DNA of 64,000 bases from Dermanyssus gallinae (lineage: Eukaryota > Arthropoda > Arachnida > Mesostigmata > Dermanyssidae). Positions 36,379-47,224 of this stretch are shown in pieces. Position numbers and translations under genes: made by a program. Location of the stretch: NCBI GenBank assembly GCA_003439945.1, contig QVRM01001244.1:124001-188000 (forward strand). The letters are read 5' to 3'. The notes beneath the pieces were generated by a model that saw nothing but the letters and a program-made list of their open reading frames with translations, was not told the origin of the DNA and did not search any database. Within the stretch, counting starts at the first letter, position 1. Each line of letters begins with the position of its first letter.

Positions 36379-36438
36379 CTGTAACGACCTCCACAAGCGG
36401 TCGTTACAGACCGCCATTGACTCATAAGTAGTCAATGG
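36379..36438. repeat. Two adjacent hairpins
   Basis: The first hairpin has arms 36379-36389 and 36399-36409 (ctgtaacgacc / ggtcgttacag) with a 9-base loop. The second, 4 bases later, has arms 36414-36422 and 36430-36438 (ccattgact / agtcaatgg) with a 7-base loop. Both have perfect stems. Confidence 0.8.
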
Positions 36439-36439
36439 T

Positions 36440-37129
36440 GAGACTTTCTTTTTGTTGCCAAAAGTGCGGAGAAGTCTGAACAGAGCTAAGGTTGTACGCA
36501 ACTAACTTAACAAACTAAAGGGGAGTGTGAAATAGTGCCGTAAACGGTATAGTTGCAGAGTGTCTACTGTGACATACAGATAAATAGCACAGCGTGATAT
36601 AGAATTGCAGGTTAAATAGTTTTAGCAACACAGTCAAATAAACTAAAAGAAGGACCGCCAATTTCAAGAGAGGGCCAGGTAATGGCCAACGAAGGGGGGG
36701 GGGGCAACCGAGAGGAGAAGGGAGACAAACAACGAAGAGTAAGGGCCAAGACTGAAGGCTTATACATCTCTCAAGCGATCACTGACGTGAAGCCGACAGG
36801 CAAACGAAGCCGTCTGTATTTAACCGGGAAGAGAGAAGACAGACAGAACAACAAAGATCGTAGATAAGCTTAGGGAAAACAAATCCTGAACGCTGTCCAA
36901 GCGTTAAAGTAATAATTTGAGAACTAGATAAAAGCGAAATCGAAAAAAGAACTTTGAAGAGGACGCCTGAATAGTAAAGGGACGAAATTGCAGAAGGGAT
37001 AAACAAACTTTAGACGGATAGAATAGGAACGAAGGTTGAAGGGCATATAGAAATCTATAATCAAAAGAGAAGTGCTCCCGATGTCTAATCATGGAACAAG
37101 GCGGTGTGGTAGCATATATCGAGGATGAA
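36440..37129. other. No gene recognised
   Basis: Purine-rich on the plus strand. It includes a G run at about 36697-36705. A 61-codon Lys/Arg-rich frame (36682-36867) is compositional. Confidence 0.5.
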
Positions 37130-37130
37130 A

Positions 37131-37793
37131 TCAATCGCCCGACCCCTGACGCGAAGACGCGGGTGCATCCAGTCTTTCATAGTTCCGAGCACCGAAATCG
37201 CGTTGCCTCTCTGAATCTCTAGGGAAAGGCGTTGGCAGAAGAAAGTGCCCGCCCTCTTGTTCATCGTAGCCTGCTGTAAAGCGTCGCCACTGGGAAATTA
37301 GCGTCGTTGTGAGGGGCCCAGGGCCACCCAGCGTTTCGAATGCGAAGGGTGAAAAGTGGTACGCCCGGCCTAATTTTGCATACTTTCTTATCTTTGATGT
37401 CTCGGCGCGGAAAGCGGCAGTTCCTGGGCGAGAAGCGCCGGGCCCGACAAGGGAGGGGGTCAGAGAGTCGGTCACCGTCGCATCCCACACCAGGGAACGA
37501 CCCTTGTAGAAAGCTATCAAAGTCAGGCCGTCGGGCCGCTTGCCATCGTCTCTAGAAAGACCAGGCGGTTCCAAGACGCAAAGGATTCCGGCCTTTCGCA
37601 ACGACCTTGCAAGAATGTCATTTAGAGCGGTGTGACGTGGTCGCCGACCCACCGAGTGAGCGCAGGACAGGCCGTGTCTGGCCAGGCGTCCGACAGGCTC
37701 GCCACAAGTGCATCTGTGTGGCTCTACAAAATCGACTCCCAGTCTCAGGCCAACGCAGATCCGGGTGGATTGGTCGTCAAGGCGGGTACCCAA
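37131..37793 (-). pseudogene. CCHC plus RPD...D endonuclease-like domain
   Basis: This 220-codon piece is the best preserved copy of the domain repeated through the window. The finger has Cys at about residues 28, 30 and 44 and His at about 40. After HTALND (about 54-59) comes [16 protein letters not shown] (about 74-89) and LVWDATVTD (about 101-109). The spacing RPD to D (15 residues between the Asp residues) resembles the (K/R)PDX12-14(D/E) motif of the restriction-like endonuclease in R2, R4, NeSL and CRE elements, which likewise follows a CCHC finger. Nicking activity is inferred from this order only. The C-terminal quarter (residues about 110-220) includes FSPFAFETLGGPGPLT, aligned to IAIETYGPMG in the 62-kb copy. 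Confidence 0.65.
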
Positions 37794-38616
37794 TGAGTCA
37801 GCGGGAAGTGCGTGTAGCCAGTCGCTCGCTCATGGGCGAGCTACGGCAAGGAGGCGCGCTCTATCCTGGTCGTCACCGCATTCTTCAAGCAACTTCGTAA
37901 GCGAAGATTCGTGAACCTTCTCGGCCCAGGCCCTCTGGCAGGCAAGTCTATTCATATCAGGCGGTGAAGCTTGGAGTCCAGCCGCTATAGCGTCGCGAGT
38001 TGCCTCAAACAATGCCCAAGCCCCGGGCGGGAGCAGGCGTTGGACATGACCCGACGTAGCGTGCATCGAGGCGGCCACGACAGGGCCTGCCAAGGAGCGG
38101 GCCGAGGGAAGACCAAGACCGCCCATGGAGGTGGGAAGAGCCGCCTGGCACACCTCTCGTGGTCGTAAGTTCAGACCCAAAACCGTCTCGAGGGCCTCCA
38201 CCACCTGGTCGTCAAATGGTTGGAGAAGCTGGTTGAATGTACCCGAACAGTCCATGGATCGTATGATATGTACGATGCGACACGCGGAGAACGACGAGCG
38301 GAGTAGGTAAAGCCCTTGGTGGGCTCCGACCAGAGGCAGACGTTCTTGCATCGCCCACAATCTGTCCATCATGGGGTCGAGTAGACTCGACAGTGCAGAT
38401 GGTAGGAGCGGTGCGCCAAGGAGCCTAACTTCGTGTTCAGACACGACTCTACACCCCGGTAGTAACGCAAGTAAGGCACTTAATGTGGGGTCGTCCGGGT
38501 CTGTCCCCGGCGCCAACACCTCGCATTTGGCCGTGTTTAACACCAGGCCACTGACTGTCTCAATAGCAATAACTCTGCGCACTTCCTCGAGTAAGCCCTC
38601 CATCGGTCTAACCAAT
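37131..38616 (-). mobile_element. RLE-type LINE copy 1, 5'-truncated, minus strand
   Basis: The minus-strand frame 38615-37830 (261 codons) starts just after the RT active site with LLEEVRRVIAIETVSGLVLN and runs through the thumb ([20 protein letters not shown]). The next frame, 37793-37131 (220 codons), holds [46 protein letters not shown] and [13 protein letters not shown] frameshift or short loss separates the two at about 37,800-37,830. Everything upstream of the RT active site is missing. The break lies exactly at a (TAA)n tract (38617-38629). A sister copy runs away from that tract on the plus strand. Confidence 0.8.
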
Positions 38617-38629
38617 TAATAATAATAAT
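38617..38629. repeat. (TAA)n tract at element junction
   Basis: Four TAA units plus a partial one, at the boundary between the minus-strand RLE copy on the left and the plus-strand copy on the right. Confidence 0.85.
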
Positions 38630-38828
38630 TTTTCGTTCGTCTGCTACGGCGACAAACGGTCGTGTTCCGAAAGAGCTCTGTGAATATTCGCCTCGTTTTG
38701 GTGATTCTACCTCGTTTTCCCGGACAAGTTTTGTGTGAATGCTCCTCCTCGCTCCCATGTGCCTGGTGCGGTGTGCTTTTCCCATTTTTTCCGAGTTTCT
38801 TCGTGGTTTTCAGCCGTGTTGGTGTTTC

Positions 38829-39700
38829 CGAACGCGCTGATGGACGGCGATGCGGATGCGAACGGCGAAAGCAGCGGTTCGTGCGGGTATCCACTCGAAC
38901 TGGCGTCTGCCACGCCGTCCTCGTCTGCTGCGTTGGCGGCGTTGTCTGCCATGGCGGCGGAGGGTTGCCGCACGATGCGGTCACGTTTAGAGTTGTTGTC
39001 CGATGCACCTAAGCCCGACGTGCGCTGCACGTCGCCGGTAACACCGGCGCCCGTCTATGGTGCAGGTGATGCTGCTCTTCGACCGATAGAACAGCTTCGC
39101 CCAGCTGTTAACGACACAACGACGGCGGAGACAATGGCTGCTGAGGCCACACCAGGTGTCTCAGTTGCGCCAAAACCGGCTGTCAAACGGGCCCGAGCTG
39201 CCTCAGACACGGAGGACTCTTCTAACAGTGCGGGGATTTCACGGAACGCCGGTGACATGGCGAATGATGACGGCTTTGTGAAAATTGTGAACAAGAAGTC
39301 GGCTAGACGGGTGCTTAAAGCTAAAGCGGAACTCTCGCGTTTCCGTGAATCGGTCGACAGTGGCGCCGGTCCAATTTATACAGTGCGATTTCTGCCACAG
39401 GATTTGACGGCTTTGTCGTCCGAAGCCCCCAGCAAGCAGCAGCAGAGCCAGCGTCCGGAATTTTCGGCTGAACAACTGTTAAATGTCTTCAAGGTGCTCC
39501 ATGACCTTGTGCCGGCTGCAACGTTGGGAGAGGGTCCCAAAGGCATAACGGCCACGGTGTCCACGATCTCGGCCGCAAGTGATTTGGTGTCACTCAAGGT
39601 ATTAGGAGGCGTGACGGTCGTGGGACTATGTTCCTCAATGGATCAGTTTTGGGGTGTTATCAAAGACGTCAACCCGGCCTTCTATCCAAGCTTGCCTTGA
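38829..39700 (+). pseudogene. LINE ORF1-like protein, C-terminally truncated
   Basis: The frame opens from about 38735; the most plausible Met is at 38840 (MDGDADANGESSG). The first about 170 residues are Ala/Ser/Thr-rich. The C-terminal part carries DGFVKIVNKKSARRVLKAKA, then IYTVRFLPQDLTALSS, LLNVFKVLHDLVPAATLG, GITATVSTISAASDLVSL and VVGLCSSMDQFWGVI. This layout, with a beta-rich segment, 'kGi..tv.t...A..L..l', and 'GVI', resembles the RRM-like or gag-like region of many LINE ORF1 proteins. It ends at a stop (39698-39700). The RT segment DGLRPRHLKDLL starts in another frame, overlapping it, so the rest of ORF1 and the start of ORF2 appear deleted. Assignment is by pattern, not by search. 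Confidence 0.5.
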
Positions 39701-40860
39701 CGGTCTCCGCCCGCGCCATCTAAAGGATCTCCTTTGCCCCGGGATCGGACCGGTGGCCGGGAGACTGGCCGCATCACTTGCCAGAGTGATAAACGTACTG
39801 AGATGGGGCCGACTGCCGGCTGAGGTCAGGGCGATCGTGTTCGGCGCCAACCTATTCTCACTGCGCAAAAAGACGCATCAATTCGCTCCATTGCCTGCTC
39901 TCTTACGTTACGGAGGATCGCAGCAAAGATAGCCTGCCGCGAGGCCAAAGAACTTATTATGGAACAACTTGGCCCGCACCAGCTGGGATTTGGCATGACG
40001 GGCGGAACGGAGACTGCCGTACATGCAGTAAGAGCCTTTATGCAATCAAGTCTCCCCGGTACGGCACTCCTGAAGTTGGATTTCGGTTCGGGATACAGTC
40101 CCGGAACTCTTCGCGTTAGTAGAACACGCGTACAAAGAGCCATCGGTCCTGTTGTTTGGCGCCGAGACGTTATTTTCGGCATCGGGCATACAGCAGGGGG
40201 ACCCCTTGGGACCGGCCCTATTCAGCCTGGGGATACGTGAGCTGGTTAACTCCGTTCAAGTGCCATTCAACGCTTGGTACCTAGACGATGGCACACTTGG
40301 TGGACTGATGGTGGACTTGCTCGGTGAGGTGCGCAGAGTCCTTGCTTTCGAGACAGTCAGTGGTCTGGTGCTGAACACGGCCAAATGCAAGGTGTTCGCT
40401 CCGGGGACAGGCCCAGACGACCCCTCATTGAGGGCCTTGCTCGAGCTGCTACCGGCGTGTAGAGTCGTGGCTGACCACGAAATAAACCTTCTTGGCGCAC
40501 CGATTCTGCCCTCTGCTTTGCCGGAACAACTCGACCCCTTGATGGACAGATTGTGGGCGATGCAGGAACGTCTTCCGCTTGTTGGAGCCCACCAGACTCT
40601 ACCTGCTTCGCTCGTCGTTCTCCGCGTGCCGCATCTACATATTTTACGGTCCATAGACTGCTGAGGCGATTTAAACCATCTTCTCCAACCATTCGACGAC
40701 CAGGTGGTGGAGGCCCTACAGACGGTGCTGAGTCTAAACTTACGACCATGAGAGGTGCGCCAGGCGGCCCTCCCCACGTCCATGGGCGGCCTTGGTCTCC
40801 CCTCGGCTCGTCGGGCGACTCGCCAGACACGGCCTGTCTTGCGCTCACGTAGCGGGCCGG
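39690..40860 (+). pseudogene. RT with WYLDD active site, broken
   Basis: Reverse transcriptase blocks appear in order: LRPRHLKDLLCPGIGP (about 39700); AAKIACREAKELIMEQLGPH (about 39920-39975); LLKLDFGSGYSPGTLRV (about 40065-40115), in which the usual N-A-F-N block after the catalytic Asp is altered; GIQQGDPLGPALFSLGI (about 40186-40240); and AWYLDDGTLGGLMVD (about 40270-40316), where the active-site motif is YLDD. Frames change at about 39,880, 40,110 and 40,660. The catalytic Asp pair is intact, but the protein cannot be made in one piece. Confidence 0.75.
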
Positions 40861-41405
40861 CGCCCAAGACACACTGCCCTCAATGAAATGCTTGCAAGAT
40901 CGCTGCGGAGGGCGGGGATTCCTTGCGTCCTGGAACCACCTGGGCTTTCAAGAGACGACGGTAAGCGCCCCGACGGTATGACTTTGATACCCTTCTATAA
41001 AGGTCGTTCCCTGGTGTGGGATGCGACGGTGACCGACACTATGACCCCTTCCCTTGTCGACGATGGGCAAGAGGGCGCACGCCTTCTTCTCCCAGCGACT
41101 GTCCCTGGAGATCTAAAGAAGTAACGCGACCTCAGTGCTCGGAACTATGAGAGACTGGATGGACCCGGACCTTTGCGCCAGGGGGCGGGCAGGACTTTCT
41201 CACGGGCATGAGCGATAGAGCGGCTACGGCGCGCAGAAGGAGCAACTAGGTCGACGAGCAGCAACGCCGTGAAGCATTATATATATTCTTCTAAATTATA
41301 AAAAAACTGAAGACAAAGAGCTATTCGATGGAGAAGTATGATGAAATATGCGCATGTATATAGCGTGTTGATGACAAAGTATTATAAATAAAAGTTTATA
41401 TATAC

Positions 41406-41424
41406 TAATAATAATAATAATAAT
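41406..41424. repeat. (TAA)n tract shared by two convergent elements
   Basis: Six TAA units. The plus-strand element has AATAAA at 41387-41392, about 14 bases before the tract. The minus-strand element on the other side has AATAAA (minus sense) at 41438-41443, also about 14 bases away. The two 3' ends therefore meet at one tract. Confidence 0.85.
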
Positions 41425-42193
41425 TTTGGAACAAGGGTTTATTTTATCAATATGTACATGTATCACAATCACAATAATCACATCAATATATTACTTATAT
41501 AATATCTACAATATTGCTTATATTATTCTTATTGCTTGAGTGTCGGTGACCACTCAACATCATCTTGGCGTTGCCTCTCTGTAATTCTAATGACACTCTC
41601 TGTTGGAGGAAAGCGGTCGATCTTGGCTCCGCTGTGGCCTCGAAGAGCTTCTTCCCAAGCTCCTTTGTCAGTTTGAGTGCATCCTTGCCCCAAACGCCAG
41701 ATGACTCGAGGCCGAACGCCATTACAACGTGGTCCTCAAGGAGATGCGCGTATAGGCGCCGTTTGTGCATCTCCCGTTGGTGGATAATGTTTCCGACGCC
41801 CGCGTTGGCTAGTACACGATAGCCGAGAGCGTACGTGTCGGAGAGGTGACGTCCCATGCCAGCGGCCGATTGCGGTCCCAGTCTCGGCTGGTAAGGCCGT
41901 CCGGTCGACGCTTGTCGTCGCTCTGTAGTCCACCAGGCTCCAGTGTGACGCGGTAGCCGGCTTGTCTGAAAGCGCGCCCGAGGATGTCATTTATGGCATC
42001 GTGGCGGCCCTGCGTAAGCCCAGCCAGCTTAGTGCAACTAAGTCGGTGCAGACCATGTTCATCCACCGTTCCACCACACGGGCATGCCTCTGTCTCAAAC
42101 ATAGCAATGCCAAGTCTGAGGCCAGTGGCGGCACGGAAGTGGTCATCAGCCAGCTTACTGCCGACTAGCTCGGACGGAAACACGTCAAGCACG
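41425..42193 (-). mobile_element. RLE-domain LINE copy 3, 5'-truncated, minus strand
   Basis: The minus frame 42192-41809 contains ACPCGGTVDEHGLHRLSCTK (CXCX9HX3-4C type finger), QGRHDAINDILGRAFRQAG, LEPGGLQSDDKRRPDGLT and RPLAWDVTSPT. The overlapping frame 41857-41495 continues with VVMAFGLESSGVWGKDAL and FLQQRVSLELQRGNAKMML. One frameshift joins the two at about 41,830. The sequence differs clearly from copies 1 and 2, so this is another subfamily. It starts within the finger region and is bounded by (TAA)n on both sides (41406-41424 and 42194-42213). Confidence 0.75.
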
Positions 42194-42237
42194 ATAATAA
42201 TAATAATAATAATACTAACAACAACAACAATAAGAAT
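42194..42237. repeat. (TAA)n/(ACA)n compound tract
   Basis: TAA repeats (42194-42213), then ACA repeats (about 42216-42230) and further AAT units. Separates copy 3 of the RLE element from the next minus-strand LINE. Confidence 0.85.
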
Positions 42238-42249
42238 AATAATTTTTAT

Positions 42250-43205
42250 TAATGTTTACATCACCTTTCGGTACTGTTGATTACATTACATGTATTCCTT
42301 AATCTTGGAAACGGCATTCGTTTCCGTTAATCGTGGACATATATAGAATATGTTGTATATGCATCTCCGGAAAATATCAGCGACCTAACGCCGACCGACA
42401 TGTTTTATGATGATATTTGGTGCAGACAAAGCCGCAAAATTTGCAGCAGCACTTATCGGAAGGGTTATGGAACCAGTGCAGTGGACCAGTTTGTGGTGGA
42501 ACCCATGGACGGAGTACGGGGTGAGAACGTCTCGTTGCTCGAAGAGCGGTTCCATCCATGTATTGTCCAACATGGCCGGTGTTTTGTAAAACGCTTCTGG
42601 CACTTCTCTTATCTTCTGCTCGAAGTGCCTACGAAACTCTCGCAGTGACGCGGTGGTCGGAAGTTGAAAGCGGTTTTCCAGATCCTCGATGAACGGCATG
42701 GTCCTCGACAGACTATAAGTTAGCCTGTTCTGTGTGTTTCTAAGGAGGCCCACAACTCCCTTAAGGAACGTTGCCTTCATCGTGTCGAGAGAGCCGCTGC
42801 TGAGCGGATAGGTGTTCTCAAATGTGACACCATATGATGCCACCGAGGCCACCTTCAGGTTAAACAGTATTAGAGCTGCTTTTACTGAGAGCTTCTGTGG
42901 AACTGGGATTGAGGTCATGGCGACGATGCTGCTATTAATTCGCTGAGATATGTGTGCCGCGGATGATGTGCCGCTTGACGTTAGTTTAACACCCACGTAA
43001 GTAAACTCCGAGACAGAAACACCGCCCAATCTAAGGCTATCACTTCTCTTCAGAGGTCCGCCAGATCTGATGTCATAGCATTTGTCTTCGATACGTTAAT
43101 CGTTAAACCATTTTGCTTGCCGTGTGTTTCCAGCATCATCCAGAGACCTTTTTAGATCCATGAACACTCTACAATATACAAGGTCATCGGCATAGAGAGT
43201 TATAA
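42250..43205 (-). mobile_element. Cys/His-tailed LINE, YADD to C-terminus, minus strand
   Basis: Starting beside an AAT tract (43206-43219), the minus strand reads ITLYADDLVYCRVFMDLK (RT active site, about 43200-43145), then NGLTINVSKTNAMTS one frame over, then a long frame (43029-42385) with SEFTYVGVKLTSSGTSSAAH and VASYGVTFEN. It ends YSVHGFHHK, and in the next frame KCCCKFCGFVCTKYHHKTC. The last two match VHGFHHLL and the Cys/His cluster of the 8.2-kb element. At least two frameshifts break it. Confidence 0.75.
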
Positions 43206-43870
43206 AAATAATAATAATTATACGTGTATCGCTTTTACATTTCTAAGGGCGTCTACCATGTCGGCTAGAAGGATCGGCGTGGAGTCAGCCCAAACGACTG
43301 CAGTTTTCTGCGCTACCGACTTGTCGACATAATAAGCCCCGTTCTTTATCGTTATTGAGTTCACTGCAGCATGCCACGTATCAAATTATACATAGTCCTC
43401 CTTTATACAAAAATCTCGAAGTGTTTCAAGGAGTCAGTCTCTTCTAACGCAGTAGAATGGAGTTTTAAAATCGATAAAATGGACATAAGTCATCTCTCAC
43501 TATCTCTATCTTATGGTCTCATACCTTGGCGGCTCTTACATGGTTTATAAGAAAGGCAACAGCGTCAAACATAGATTGTCATCTTAGGAATCCCTATTGT
43601 TCTTATGGTAAATTTCCGCGTCATTATGAGCCGAGCGGATTAAAGCCGTCAAGCTGCTTCGTATATATCTGTGTGTATATGCTAATACACGTAAGTGCTG
43701 TTTTTAACGATGTCCTTCTGAGCAGATTTGTTGTTTCTTCGAGGCATCCATAGTGGAAAGTAATTGGTTGAGATATGAAATTTATTTTAAACAAGCTCTT
43801 AAATTTAATATTTTACTAAATCTCTTTTTAAGGGGCTAGAAAATGTCCAATTAAAGAGTATGGGATGCTT

Positions 43871-43874
<4 letters not shown>

Positions 43875-43929
<55 letters not shown>
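43875..43929. repeat. (AT)n microsatellite
   Basis: Uninterrupted AT dinucleotides. Confidence 0.95.
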
Positions 43930-43935
<6 letters not shown>

Positions 43936-45034
43936 TAATTCTGCGCCCCTGATATAAGAGGGTGACATGTGTATTTATGTATACATGCCAAGCGAACAAT
44001 ACATTATATATTATATATATATTGTGTGTGTGTGTCTGACTTTGGGATGAGTAAGGCGCTATTATGACGGATTAGATGTAGAGTGTGCTATTCGAAGCAA
44101 TGCCTACGCAGTTACCGACCCCTGGGGGTGGGGGGACGTGCGTTTACTGGGATCGCAAGTCCCAGACTAGTCACCATGGATAGGGTAGCGCATGTCTGTC
44201 TGGATTCCCGTAATCCTCCAAAGTAATGCTGAGAGGTTTCAGCAGTAAAAAAAAATATGTAGAGTGTGCTGTGTGGGCGATAGTCGCGGGTCGTCCCAGT
44301 AGACATGAGAATAGCCGGGGACATGACGTTAGTAGAGGGGCCGGCTATCACCGACAAAGTACACAAATTCGCCGAAACACCAGTTGCTCTAACTAGAAGA
44401 GTGTTGCTTCTTCTTCAATGTGTGTTCGTTCGTCTATCTATGGTCGACGGGTGAGTCGAGGATGACGGAATTTGTTATCCTGTGTAGCAATTGACAAGAG
44501 AAACTAATGCGACAGTCTGAGAGTGTAGTATTCTACATCCAGGCAAGCAGGTGGCGCCGCACCTCGGCAAGTGTGGCAATAAGTAAATCAAATCAACCAA
44601 AAATAGAAGCTCAACTAGCGAGTATTGGGGGAGGCTATTTTTAATGTCATAAAACAAACGATCCACATATATAAAAATGATTAGCATCGGGTGTATTGAT
44701 TATGGATGCTCCTTGCATCAAGCATTGATTGATCCACTCATTTTACGCCAAATGACATGTTTATGTTGTGTACGGTGGCACTGTGCGGATTTGTGTTGGT
44801 GGAAAGTTAATCGAAAGAGGTGAATGTGGAAACCACCTCCGCGAATAAAACTTAACTACATCTTTGTCGATAGTTTATGTGCACATAGATATATAAATAT
44901 ATATATGCACACAATTTTTTTTATTACTCTTTTTTTTATTACGCTACTGGCCACCGTACGTCATATCGAAATTAAACTCGCGAATTATGGCCACAAGACT
45001 TGGATACTATGTCAATTTCGCCTCCGTATCAACG

Positions 45035-45068
<34 letters not shown>

Positions 45069-45416
45069 TATTATTTTATAGGTGTAAATATATACCTGAA
45101 TAAAATATAGCCGCGACAATGCATTGCGGTGCGGATAGCGGTGATGCCGTTGTTGGCGTGTTCCCGAACGCGGTCAAGACACTTTATTCCATTCGCCACA
45201 TATCTTCTAATTCGAATGTTGTTAGGGCACTGCATTCTGAATGATAAAACAATGGAATGGTTTGCTTCATGTTTTGGAGGGAATTCCTCTCCACCCTCCA
45301 TGCCTCGAGTTAGGGTCTAACGGCCATTGGTGCAAGCCTTTAATTTGATCATTAAGTTGCGTTTTGTGACTGTATTGTAATTATGTACCATCTTGAAATT
45401 CAATATTATTAGGAAA

Positions 45417-45418
<2 letters not shown>

Positions 45419-45483
<65 letters not shown>
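45419..45483. repeat. (AT)n microsatellite
   Basis: About 32 uninterrupted AT dinucleotides. Confidence 0.95.
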
Positions 45484-45484
<1 letters not shown>

Positions 45485-47058
45485 CGTAAACGTACGCGTT
45501 GAATATGGTATATTCCTCATAGAAAGATGATCAGACTTGCCAAAACATATACTAATATTTATACTATTACTATCGGGAAAAATTCGTTAACATGCTTTTA
45601 TCGGAAATATTTACGCAGAGCTTTATTTGGCGTTATTAAATTAAAAAAAACTATGTTTTGTTATTAATATTTGTATGCACATTAAATCGAAATAGCAAAC
45701 TCGAAATAGCATTGCTTTTTAGCATCGAAATAACTTTGCAACTGCCGTGCAAAGCTTCGGAATTTTAATTTTGAGCGTATTTGCCTTTTATCCGTGTGTC
45801 TCTCTTAATAGAGTATCGCTTCACGTTTACGCTGCATCATGTAGTCAAACTCTACTAAGCTGTTGGGAAGAGGCTTTCTGAATCGCTAGGGAACATCTAC
45901 CAAAGCATGCCCATTAAAAATGTTCAACAAACGGTCCACGTAAGTACGAGCATGAACGTAAATATATACTCTAGATCTACGGATCTATATACTACGACGT
46001 ATATTTGTTAGTGTAATTTTTCACGTATGTACAGATATGTACGCCCATTGGCCGGCATTCTTGCACTGCCTTTTAAACGCCTGCGCTTTATCTGAATTTG
46101 AAATTTCACAGTATTTCACTTTAGATTCAAATCTTCGTCTATATATGTATATATATATATATATATATATGAGTAGTCTGGTGTCAGAAAGTATAGTATA
46201 CAGAAAATCCCGTTTTCTTACGTATTATGTTATTGTTATGGCTCTGGGTAAGCTAACTTGATGACGTTTGCATCATGTTTTTAAAGCGGTACTCTAATAA
46301 ACGATGCTGATTGGCTTGATATTGTAAGTGATTTGTTAACTCGGTATCTTACCGTGTCGCCACTTATATGGCAAGTTTTTTGTTCTGAGGATAGGCTGTA
46401 AAACTGGCCAAAAGAATACGTTTGAACGAAATGGCTTGTAGTAAATTAAACAGCAAAAAAACCGCTAAATCTGGAAAGGACTCACACAGGAAAAATAAAG
46501 AAAACAGCGAGCCTCCGCTTGCTTATGGGCGAAGGTAAAACAGACTTTGGACCTGCGAGGCAAACTTATGACAGTCGTTCAATGGGATTCGTTATGCTAG
46601 CGGTGGTGCTACATGGGTGCACTTTAGCGAACAGTAACTAGCTGATTGTATGTATGGTATGCATGCACGATGCAGACAGATGAAGCTCCTCGATATGATT
46701 GAGGTGCAGATTGCGGTCTCCTACTTGTAGCGATAGTTAGTCGCGCCACGCGCAGTCGATACCTCCTCACTAAATGCGCACGGTCCCGTCTGTCCTACAG
46801 TGAATGTATGTCCCTTCTTCTGTCTACCCGAAGGAAGAAGGTGATAAGCGTTCAGGCGCTGGCCGTCCTTAGGCAGGAGATCCCCATCCGACGTCTAACG
46901 AGCGAACGTTGCTAGACAGCCTGCTCGTGCCGTGCTTGGTAACAGATCGAGTAGTTCCTGTGTAGACCTGTGGAGTCTGTGACCGAAGATCTGTGATCCA
47001 CCGGCTGGGGGATCAGATCTAGACTTCGGGCTTCGTAGTGGCCTCTCCTGAAAGAACA

Positions 47059-47224
47059 ATGATTTCCGGAAACGTGATAAGCGCCTCGGTGGCTGCGATA
47101 GCAGTCGCATTTGCCATCTTCCAGGTACAGCCGGCTCCTCCCCAGTCGCCTTTGCTGTACCAGTGGGAGACGATCGGCGCTCACCGCACACTATTTGACA
47201 ATAAATTCAACATCTTCTATAAAG
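47059..47224 (+). CDS. MEST: MEST-like exon 1
   Basis: The ATG at 47059 starts [20 protein letters not shown], a hydrophobic leader, followed by [14 protein letters not shown] and NIFYK. The donor is aaag|gtaagt (47225), a near-perfect consensus. It ends in phase 1. Upstream in-frame codons lack an ATG, which supports this start. Confidence 0.85.

Larger units (their letters stand above)
38630..41405 (+). mobile_element. RLE-type LINE copy 2, internally deleted, plus strand
   Basis: The order is: 5' region; an ORF1-like frame (38829-39700); a partial RT (about 39690-40840) with DGLRPRHLKDLL, QLGPHQLGFGMTGGTETAVH, GIQQGDPLGPALFSLGI and AWYLDDGTLGG; thumb GLVLNTAKCKVFAPG; and the RLE-like domain [20 protein letters not shown] with [19 protein letters not shown] and [12 protein letters not shown] (40792-41124). 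AATAAA at 41387-41392 precedes a (TAA)n tract (41406-41424). Stops (for example after HILRSIDC at about 40662) and frameshifts make it inactive. The finger Cys pair is lost through a deletion at about 40,810-40,830. It shares long stretches with the minus copy on its left. Confidence 0.8.
43206..46900. other. No gene recognised; several (AT)n tracts
   Basis: (AT)n at 43875-43929, 45035-45060, 45419-45483 and about 46146-46170, and a (GT)n tract at about 44022-44033. No protein motif recognised. The 3' part of this stretch is upstream of the MEST-like gene and would hold its promoter, but I cannot point to a specific element. Confidence 0.5.

Noticed and set aside
37131..41405. Twin priming (5' inversion of a single LINE insertion) for the head-to-head pair
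   Set aside because: Both copies include the C-terminal domain and diverge in sequence, so they cannot be two halves of one insertion.
47038..47058. Earlier start of the MEST-like gene
   Set aside because: The codon at 47038 is GTG, not ATG; the first ATG in frame is at 47059.
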